A DNA stretch of 64,000 nucleotides from Henckelia pumila (lineage: Eukaryota; Streptophyta; Magnoliopsida; Lamiales; Gesneriaceae). A program made the position numbers and the translations under genes. Positions within the stretch are counted from its first letter, which is position 1, and the number at the start of each line of letters is the position of its first letter. Positions 56,077 through 64,000 of this stretch are shown piece after piece. The notes beneath the pieces were generated by a model. The model worked only from the letters and a program-made list of their open reading frames with translations. It did no database searches and had not been told where the DNA came from. The stretch covers positions 168,733,991-168,797,990 of the forward strand of contig NC_133120.1 in the NCBI RefSeq assembly GCF_033568475.1, read 5' to 3'.

Positions 56077-56641
56077 TTTATGTGAGTAACTATTGCACTT
56101 TTACAAATTAATTCCCTCAATTATACATGTTATTATTTATTCAATCAATATCACTTTAATTATATACTCATAAAAGTTTTAGAAAATATGTATTTGAAAA
56201 CACACAATTATATATTATTTATAACTTATATCCCATCAATTATATATTTTCTATTAAATTGATAAAAAGAAGAATAAATAAACATCTATACAAAAAGACT
56301 TCATTTTCTTAGTAGTTTGCAATTTAAATATATACGAAATATTAAAATCTAATCTATTGTGATAAGATGATAAATAAAAACTAATGCGTGTCAGGAGTTT
56401 TTGACTCCTTACTCTGCCATTGAAAAAGAAAAATAAATATTATTATAGAAATATATTTTTTAAAAAAAATTTTAAATTTTTTTTTTTTTTTTTTAGAGAT
56501 AAACCCTCCCCCAAACCTGAATATGACATTGTTTTTAATTTTTTTTTTTTTAAGAAAAATAAAGAGTACATGATGAAAGAGATATCACCTGAAATTATTG
56601 AAGATGAGGAACAAACACAAACCATTTCATGACATGTTGAA
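56077..56641 (-). other. F4 post-LOG untranslated region, truncated
   Basis: Matches 31137-31691. Contains T/A runs (56471-56494, 56541-56552) and the GGGGGAGGG motif (about 56507). ORF 56420-56632 is low-complexity and antisense. Confidence 0.7.
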
Positions 56642-57280
56642 TCAATGATCCAGTTTTCTTTTCTTACTGGTTGGTTGAGACCAATTGATCTTTGTTATAG
56701 CTGAATCAGGTTGATGAACAAAAGCTTGGAGATCATCAATTAATTGGTCTTCATTCGAAGCAGAAATGAGCATCCTTCGTGAATTTTCTGAAATAAAATT
56801 TTGTTCCACGGCTACATCAAGAAAAGTCAACAAACCATCATAATAGTTATTGGTATTCAACAAGCCAACAGGTTTATTATGGATATTAAGTTGTGCCCAA
56901 GAAACAAAATGAAAAATTTCTTCTAAAGTACCAAAACCACCAGGTAAGGCAATAAAAGCATCAGAATTTTCTATCATTTTAGTTATTCTCTCGTACATTG
57001 ATGAAACTTTCAACTCTTCCCCAACCGTAACACCTGTAATATTTCCTTCAGCTAAAGCTGTAGGAATAATACCCAAAACCTGACTACCTCCAAGATGAGC
57101 TGCTGTTGAAATAGATCCCATTAACCCAATATTGCCTCCTCCGTAAACCAAGTGAATTTTTCTCTCTGCTAAATTTTTTCCAAGATTAATTGCTGCATCA
57201 ACAAATATTTCATTCTTTCCAGTATTAGAACCACAAAAGACACAAATATTTTTCAATTTTTGTGAAGAAGATCCTGTCAT
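56642..57280 (-). CDS. LOG-type cytokinin-activating phosphoribohydrolase (copy LOG-4)
   Basis: 212 aa, intact. Two residue differences from LOG-1: V125F (FHFVSWAQ) and I143T or nearby (LLNTNNYY). PGGFGTLEE, R98 and SKKRKL are kept. V125F is four residues after the signature, so a mild effect is possible. TATAAAA on the minus strand at plus 57324-57330. Lies in the right arm of the F3/F4 palindrome, so a transcript through both arms would pair it with LOG-3. Confidence 0.92.
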   Translation of the reverse strand: MTGSSSQKLKNICVFCGSNTGKNEIFVDAAINLGKNLAERKIHLVYGGGNIGLMGSISTAAHLGGSQVLGIIPTALAEGNITGVTVGEELKVSSMYERITKMIENSDAFIALPGGFGTLEEIFHFVSWAQLNIHNKPVGLLNTNNYYDGLLTFLDVAVEQNFISENSRRMLISASNEDQLIDDLQAFVHQPDSAITKINWSQPTSKKRKLDH

Positions 57281-57323
57281 GTTTTTTTCTTTTCTTTTAA
57301 AAAATATAGAGAGAGTTGAGTGA

Positions 57324-57330
57324 TTTTATA
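57324..57330 (-). promoter_or_regulatory. Putative core promoter TATA of LOG-4
   Basis: TTTTATA on plus, followed on minus by CACTCAACTCTCTCTATA; conserved with the other copies. Confidence 0.5.
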
Positions 57331-57469
57331 AGGAAAAAAAGGAATAAGACAGAAATAGGAATACAGATGTGAACAAAATGATGAAAATAGTAAAAAAAAT
57401 AATATATAATAATAACATGCATGCGTATAAACAGTGATGTGATTGTGGCTCACAGTGTTCCTTCAATAT

Positions 57470-58021
57470 TTATGAGTCGAGGGTTGGCTTACCATCCAAT
57501 TTTCTTATAAATTGGCAAATAGGGTCTTTTTTAGTCAGATTCCCAAGACCATCACCATGACGCTGCGCTTGGAATAGTTTCCATAAACGGAGAAGTTGAC
57601 CTTGTACATCTCCACTAGAATGCGTCTCAAGAGTCAATGAGATATCATCCAATGACTCTTTACTCAGCCCATTCTTAATGAAATCAATTTTATCTTCTCT
57701 ATTTGTGGAAACATATCCCAAAGATCTGCATTGTCTATTACAAGTCCATCTGGCACAATTATGACAAACATCTAACCTTTTAGCCCTTCTTTTCTTCGCA
57801 TAGGTACTTTTTCCTAGTCCAGACACATTTCGAACAAGTAAGAATTTTGGAACTTCACCACCTAATCGAACCTTGGCTTCAATTATAAGACGAATATCCT
57901 CCGGGATTCCTTTTTGCATAAGCATTCTCAATCTTTCACATCTGCCTTCATAAATCATTCTCAGAACTTTTTTAGAAACAGATGGAAAATATTTACCAAG
58001 TTTTTTGATAGCTTCATCCAT
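57470..58021 (-). CDS. NABP-like cargo protein, intact copy in F4
   Basis: 183 aa, the same length as at 54099-54650, with only a few residue differences (for example NMSG to NVSG near 65, QVQ to QAQ near 152). The basic motif GKSTYAKKRRAKR and C86, C89, C94 and C98 are unchanged. It lies 148 bp after the pol stop and 189 bp before LOG-4. The (TA)n run directly precedes the ATG. Two intact, nearly identical copies in inverted orientation support a real gene and not chance. Confidence 0.78.
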   Translation of the reverse strand: MDEAIKKLGKYFPSVSKKVLRMIYEGRCERLRMLMQKGIPEDIRLIIEAKVRLGGEVPKFLLVRNVSGLGKSTYAKKRRAKRLDVCHNCARWTCNRQCRSLGYVSTNREDKIDFIKNGLSKESLDDISLTLETHSSGDVQGQLLRLWKLFQAQRHGDGLGNLTKKDPICQFIRKLDGKPTLDS

Positions 58022-58165
58022 AATATATATTTATATATATATATTCAATTATTTTGGGAAATTGAAATAAAACCGACTGAAAGTAGTCACGGAGTACCGT
58101 TATCCGCCACTTAATCGGGAAGTGAACTCAATTCTGCAAAAATAAAATAAAAATATAAGTAACAA

Positions 58166-61100
58166 TTAAGTTGGATCATATAAAGGCATAAACTCTTCAT
58201 TAAGAACTTCATTTTCTATAAACGGTTTAAGTCTTTGCCCATTAACTTTAAATACATTATTATTTTTAGGATTTTCAACATCAACAGCACCATGAGGATA
58301 GACAAATTTAACAATAAATGGTCCAGACCATCGCAATCTAAGTTTTTCTGGAAACAAATGCAAGAGAGAATTATAAAGTAAAACTTTTTGTCCGATTTCA
58401 AAAGATTTTCTCATAATATTTTTATCATGAAATGCTTTTGTTTTATCTTTATAAATCTTTGCATTTTCATATGCATCATTTCTTAATTCTTCTAGTTCAT
58501 TTAATTGCAATTTTTTTGATTTAGATGCATCATCTAAATTAGTATTAAACGCTTTAATTGCCCAATAAGCTTTATGTTCAATTTCAACAGGTAAATGACA
58601 ATGCTTTCCAAAAACTAATCTATATGGTGACATCCCCAATGATGTTTTAAATGCAGTTCTATATGCCCATAATGCATCACTTAATCTTAAAGACCAATCT
58701 TTTCGATTTGGATTGACTGTTTTTTCCAAAATTTGTTTTATTTCTTTATTTGCAAGTTCAACCTGACCATTCGTTTGAGGGTGATATGGAGTAGAAACTT
58801 TATGTGTAATACCATATTTTCTTAACAACGAAGAAAATGATTTATTTATAAAATGACTTCCCCCATCACTTATTATAGCTCTAGGTATTCCAAATCGACT
58901 AAAAATATTTTCTTTCAAAAATTAATTATCACAACTTTATGATCATTAGTTCTACATGCAATTGCTTCAATCCATTTTGAAACATAATCGACAGCTACTA
59001 AAATATAAGTGAATCCAAAAGATAATGGAAATGGACCCATAAAATCTATTCCCCAACTGTCAAATATTTCAATAATCATGATTGGATTTAAAGGCATCAT
59101 GTTTCGTTTTGAAATTGAACCCATTTTCTGACAATTTTCACAAGATTTGCAAAATGAATGTGTATCTTTGAATAAAGAAGGCCAATAAAATCCACATTGA
59201 AAGATTTTTGCAGCTGTTTTCTTTGACGAAAAATGACCTCCACATGCCTCAGAATGACAAAATTTAATGACACTACTTACCTCATTGTCGGGTATGCATC
59301 GTCGAAAAATTTGATCAGGACAATACTTAAACAAATAAGGATCATCCCAATAAAATTTTTTGACCTCTTTCAAGAATTTATTTTTATCTTGTGAACTCCA
59401 ATGAGAAGGCATTTTATTTGTCACAAGAAAATTTACAATATTAGCAAACCAAGGCATAGTAGTAGCATAAAATAGTTGATCATCCGGAAAATTTTCATTT
59501 ATTGGTATTTCATTTTGAGATGATTTAGAAATTATTCTTGATAAATGATCGGCTACTACATTTTCTTTTCCTTTTTTATCTTTTATTACAAGATCAAATT
59601 CTTGTAACAACAAAATCCATCTTATTAATCTCGGCTTAGCATCTTGTTTATTTGATAAATATTTTATGGCAGAATGATCAGTGTAAACAATAGTAGTAGA
59701 ACCAATTAAATAGGATCGAAATTTATCTAATGCAAACACTACTGAAAGTAATTCTTTTTCAGTTGTTGAATAATTGATTTGAGCACTATTTAAGGTTCTA
59801 CTTGCATAATAGATCACATAAGGTTTACCTTCTTTTCTTTGTCCTAACACGGCTCCTACAGCATAATCACTTGCATCACACATTAATTCAAATGGTAAAG
59901 ACCAATCAGGAGGTTGTAAAATAGGTGATGTAGTTAAAAGATTAATTATTTTTTTAAAAGCAGTTTCACATTCTTGAGTCCATTCAAATTGTGCATCTTT
60001 TGTTAAAAGATTTGAAATTGGTTTCGATATTATGCTAAAATTTTTTATAAATCTTCTATAAAATCCCGCATGACCCAAAAATGATCGAATTTCTTTGATC
60101 GTGTTTGGTGATGGTAGATTAGCAATAACATCAACCTTAGCTTTATCAACTTCAATTCCTTTTTCAGATATGACATGCCCTAACACAATTCCGGATTTAA
60201 CCATGTAGTGACATTTTTCCCAATTTAAAACAAGATTTTTTTCTTCACATCTTTTTAAAACTTCTTCCAAATTTTTAAGACAGTTTTCAAATGAGTTTCC
60301 AAAAACAGTTATATCATCCATAAAAACTTCCACAAATTCTTCAATCATGTCACTAAAAATACTTAGCATGCATCTTTGAAAAGTAGCCGGGGCATTACAT
60401 AAACCAAATGGCATTCTTTTAAAAGCAAAAGTTCCGAACGAACAAGTGAAAGTAGTTTTTTCTTGATCTTCTAATGATATTGGTATTTGATAATACCCCG
60501 AATACTCATCAAGAAAACAATAATAAGGATTACCTGCCACTTTCTCTAAAATTTGATCTAAAAATGGTAACGGAAAGTGATCTTTTCTAGTTGCATCATT
60601 TAATTTTCTATAATCAATGCACATACGCCAACTAGATGGAATCCTAGCTTGTAATAATTCTCCCTTTTCATTTTTTATAACAGTGATGCCTGATTTTTTT
60701 GGTACTACTTGTGTTGGACTTACCCATTTACTATCCGAGATTGGATAAATAATTCCGGCATCTAATAGTTTTAAAACTTCATTTTTAACAACTTCTTTCA
60801 TGTGTGGATTTAATCTTCTTTGTGGTTGTTGATATGTTTTAGCATTTTCTTCCAAATGAATTCTATGTGTGCAGATTAAAGGATTTATACCTTTTATATC
60901 TTGCAAAGTCCATCCAATTGCATTTTTGTGTTTTTTAAGTAGTGTTATTAAATCTTCTTCTTGTTTTGGTAAGAGGGTAGAAGATATTACAATAGGATAT
61001 GTTTGATTTTCACCAAGAAAAGCATATTTTAGTTCTATTGGCAAGGGTTTTAATTCAAGTTTTGGATGATCATTTTCTTTTACTTCTTCAAGTTCATTAA

Positions 61101-63477
61101 TTTCTTCAAATAACTTTGATTTAAAAACATTTTTTGAATCAAAACTTTCCACTAAACAAACTTCAGATTGTTGATTTAAGTTTTCTTGGTGTATATTTTC
61201 TTCCACAATTGTTTCTATTGCATTATCATCTTCATCTTCATTAATACTTGGTTGTTTACATAAATTGAACACATTAAGTTCTAAAGTCATATTTCCAAAA
61301 GACAATTTCATTATTCCATTTCGACAATTAATTAAAGCATTTGAAGTTGCTAGAAATGGACGTCCCAATATTACTGGAATTTCGTTATGTACTTCTATTG
61401 GTTGTGTATCCAAGACAATAAAATCCACAGGATATATGAATTTATCGACTTGAACTAACACATCTTCTACGATACCTCTAGGTATTTTGATTGACCTATC
61501 GGCTAGTAAAAGAGTAACAGATGTAGGTTTTAAATCTCCCAACTTAAGCTTTTCATAAACTGAATAAGGAATTAAATTCACACTTGCTCCCAAATCTAAC
61601 AAAGCTTTTTTAATTTTATTTTTTCCAATAATACATGAAATTGTTGGACAACCGGGATCTTTATATTTCAAAGTAGAATTATTTTGAATAATAGAACTTA
61701 CTTGCTCCGTTAAGAATGCTTTCTTCTTTACATGCAATTGTCTTTTTACAGTACATAAATCTTTTAAAAACTTTGCATAAGAAGGCACTTGTTTAATAGC
61801 ATCTAATAATGGAATATTTATTTTTACTTGTTTAAAAACTTCATAAATATCAGAATCATTTTTTTGTTTTTTATTATTAACTAATGCATGAGGGAAAGGA
61901 ACATGTTTATTTGACTCACATATTATTTCAGATAATTTATCATCAACTTTCTTAATCTTAGGACTCAAAGTATCATCTTTCTCGAAAGTATCAAGATTTT
62001 CATCCTTACTCTTTGAGTTTGACTGATCTTTGTTTTCATCACTATATGGATCATTAACTATTTTACCACTTCTAAGAGTAATAACAGATTTTACTTGATC
62101 AAATTTTTCTTGATTTTGATTTTTAGGATTAGGTTGTGGTTGAGATGGAAATTTTCCTTTTTCATGAATATTAAGTGCAGATGCAAATTTTGCAAGAGTT
62201 TCTTTCAAATCATTCATAGATTGAATGTTTTGAATATTGATAGACTCTTGCTTTTGAATGTATGCATGAATTTCATCTTCAAAATTTTTTCTTGGAGGTG
62301 GGATATAAGGAGCATAACCTTGATGATTTTGGTTATTTTGAAAAGGTTGTTGTGAAGGTTGTGCATTATTATCGTTCCTCCAACTAAAATTGGGATGATT
62401 TCTCCAACCAGGATTGTATGTTTGTGAAAAAGGATCTAATGTTGGTTTTTTAAAATTGTTAACATAATTGGCTTGTTCATGGAGACATTCTTTAAATGAA
62501 GGCAAAGTAGGACAATTTTTTGTAAGATGATCATGTGTGTCACATATATGACAAACAATTTCTTGAACACTTTTTAATTGATCACTCTTTTTCATTTCTA
62601 ATGACTCGATTTTTCTTGCTAAAGATGCAAGTTTAGCTTGAACATCTACATCATCTTTAAGATGATAAATACCACCCCCATTTGTTGAATTATTGGTTTT
62701 ACTTGGTGGTTCAATTGAGCCTATATTATCCCAATTTTGAGCATTTTCTGCTAATGACTCCAAATATTCCATAGCTTCATTTGGGTTTTTATCTTCAAAA
62801 GTTCCATTACACATGAATTCTATCATTTGCCTATCTTTAGGTATTAAACCTTCATAAAATTGAGAAACTATTCTCCATATTTCAAAACCATGATGTGGGC
62901 ATGTATTAAGTAACTCTTTATATCTATCCCAACATTGATAAAATGTTTCCCCTTGTTTTTGAGAAAAAGTTGTAATTTGTCTTTTAAAAGAGTTTGTTCT
63001 ATGGGAAGGAAAAAATTTTTTTAGAAATTGTTGTTGCATTTCTTCCCATGATCTTATTGAACTTGATCTCAAATTTTGCAACCATGTTTTAGCTTTATCT
63101 TTTAAGGAAAAAGGGAAAAGCTTTAATCGAACAGTATCCATGCTACAATTTTGATCATTATAAGTGTTGCAAACCTCCTCAAATTCTCTTAAATGCAAAT
63201 ATGGATTTTCAGAATCTAAGCCATGAAAATTTGGTAAAAGTTGAATGACTTGTGGCTTAAAATTGAAATTAGATGCATCAGGAGAAAAAACTAAACAAGA
63301 TGGTGTACTAGTTCTTATTGGATTCATATGGTGCCTAAGTGTTCTTGGTTGTTCATGTTCTTGATGATGATTATTATTATTATTATCATCTTGATTATTA
63401 GAATTATCGTCCATGTTTAAAATATTTTCAGTTACTCGAACAAGTCTACCACTTTGTTTACGACTCCAAACAATCAT
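58166..63477 (-). pseudogene. F4 gag-pol fusion polyprotein, frameshifted in integrase
   Basis: A single 1,520-codon ORF (63477-58915) joins gag to pol without a stop, showing the family's native layout: capsid-type gag, zinc knuckle [14 protein letters not shown] (near residue 310), ITLRSGK linker, protease LLDLGAS (near 628), RT with FMDDITVF (near 1053), RNase [10 protein letters not shown] (near 1200), and integrase zinc-binding HSEACGGH (near 1408) plus DFMGPFPLS. Two extra bases at about 58918-58928 shift the frame between the first and second catalytic Asp of integrase. The remainder is the ORF 58918-58166, which holds [19 protein letters not shown] and the C-terminus MPLYDPT. Integrase is therefore inactive; RT and RNase H appear intact. 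Confidence 0.92.
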
Positions 63478-63533
63478 ACAATAAAAAACAACATACTATT
63501 TACATAATAACAAAATTAAACTTAATTTATACC

Positions 63534-63551
63534 TCCCTGGTAACGGCGCCA
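63534..63551 (-). other. F4 primer-binding site, tRNA-Asp type
   Basis: On minus TGGCGCCGTTACCAGGGA, two changes from the F2 site. It lies six bases from the LTR end at 63558. Confidence 0.85.
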
Positions 63552-63557
63552 AAAACT

Positions 63558-64000
63558 TGCTACAACTTAAATTGTAATTCACCCAAGTGTAGGTTGTCTG
63601 CAAGTAATATACTCGTGAGTACGAGATCGATCCACGGAGAGGATGTTGTAAGTTTAATTTTAGCAATAATATATTATAGATGAAAATATTATTATAAAAC
63701 TTCAAATACACAAATTATAAAATTGTCAAGGTTTCAAAGGTTCATTGTTGGTTTATTTAAGATTGTTTAATAAAAATAAATAAAAGAAACTAAAATAAGA
63801 ATAAACATAAAAGAACAATGAAATATTTAAACAAGTATATCATATAATATAGTTCCCACTATATTAATATCAGTCGATATTTAATACATGGTACCCATAA
63901 TATATATATAAATGCATAAATATAAATTGACATAAAAGTAAATGTTAGATCAAATCACAATATTTCATTTAGAACAACCGGCAGAGCCACGCTATCGTCA
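63558..64000 (-). repeat. 5' LTR of F4, partial (window edge)
   Basis: Only the last about 443 bp of the LTR, nearly identical to 25828-26270. The ORF at 63496-63711 also appears in other LTR copies and is not a gene. Confidence 0.85.

Larger units (their letters stand above)
53094..59029. repeat. Long inverted repeat F3/F4, arms about 2.95 kb, spacer 30 nt
   Basis: The left arm 53094-56046 and right arm 56077-about 59029 are reverse complements with few differences (for example LOG-3 +2 nt, LOG-4 two residue changes, integrase +2 nt in F4). The spacer is 56047-56076. Each arm holds the integrase end, the NABP-like gene, LOG and part of the untranslated region. Confidence 0.92.
56077..64000 (-). 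mobile_element. Element F4: minus-oriented F copy, 5' LTR to post-LOG region (runs off the window)
   Basis: In element order: 5' LTR (64000 and beyond to 63558), PBS 63551-63534, gag-pol 63477-58166, NABP-like 58021-57470, LOG 57280-56642, untranslated region to 56077, where it meets F3 head to head and its 3' LTR is missing. It is the copy with an uninterrupted gag-pol fusion. Confidence 0.9.

Overview
The window is from a plant nuclear genome, most likely a flowering plant. It is a retrotransposon graveyard with no ordinary single-copy host gene. Evidence: Ty3/gypsy and Ty1/copia polyproteins, primer-binding sites matching plant tRNA-Asp and tRNA-iMet, 1.3-2.5 kb LTRs with TG..CA ends, and deep nesting. 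I name elements by letter for use here only; species or family cannot be read from the sequence.

Layout. 1-1090: end of an LTR of a Tekay-like element (-), running off the window. 1091-6686: element A, an Athila-like (-) element that keeps gag-protease but has lost RT, RNase H and integrase. 6687-9264: a decayed Tat-lineage pol with a second, archaeal-type RNase H. 9265-9770: start of another LTR. 9771-10859 plus 18135-18428: LTR C, split by element B. 10860-18129: element B, a chromovirus with both LTRs and the target duplication GCTTA. 18759-19338: copia RT fragment. 19339-25827: element E, Athila-like, decayed and chimeric, with a chromovirus RT piece where gag should be. 25828-64000: a cluster of several copies of one Athila-like family (element F) in both orientations, with F2 split by element D, a chromovirus at 39107-48954 (target duplication CATTG).

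The most interesting content is family F. Downstream of gag-pol, in the same order in every copy that reaches that far, it carries two non-retroelement ORFs. The first is 183 aa and resembles the basic, Cys-rich nucleic-acid-binding proteins of plant flexiviruses, many of which are silencing suppressors. The second is an intronless 212 aa LOG-type cytokinin-activating phosphoribohydrolase with intact signature motifs and a basic C-terminal tail that looks like a nuclear localisation signal. A TATAAAA box and pyrimidine patch lie about 50 bp before the LOG start in all copies. Three of four LOG ORFs are intact although every gag-pol copy is broken. This looks like a retrotransposon with a captured two-gene cargo that could affect host silencing and hormone state; the functions are inferred.

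The F cluster is also structurally unusual. Tandem copies share a single LTR (28570-30237 and 51418-53087). F3 and F4 form a near-perfect inverted repeat with arms of about 2.95 kb and a 30-nt spacer, covering integrase, the NABP-like gene and LOG; if transcribed it would fold into a long hairpin.
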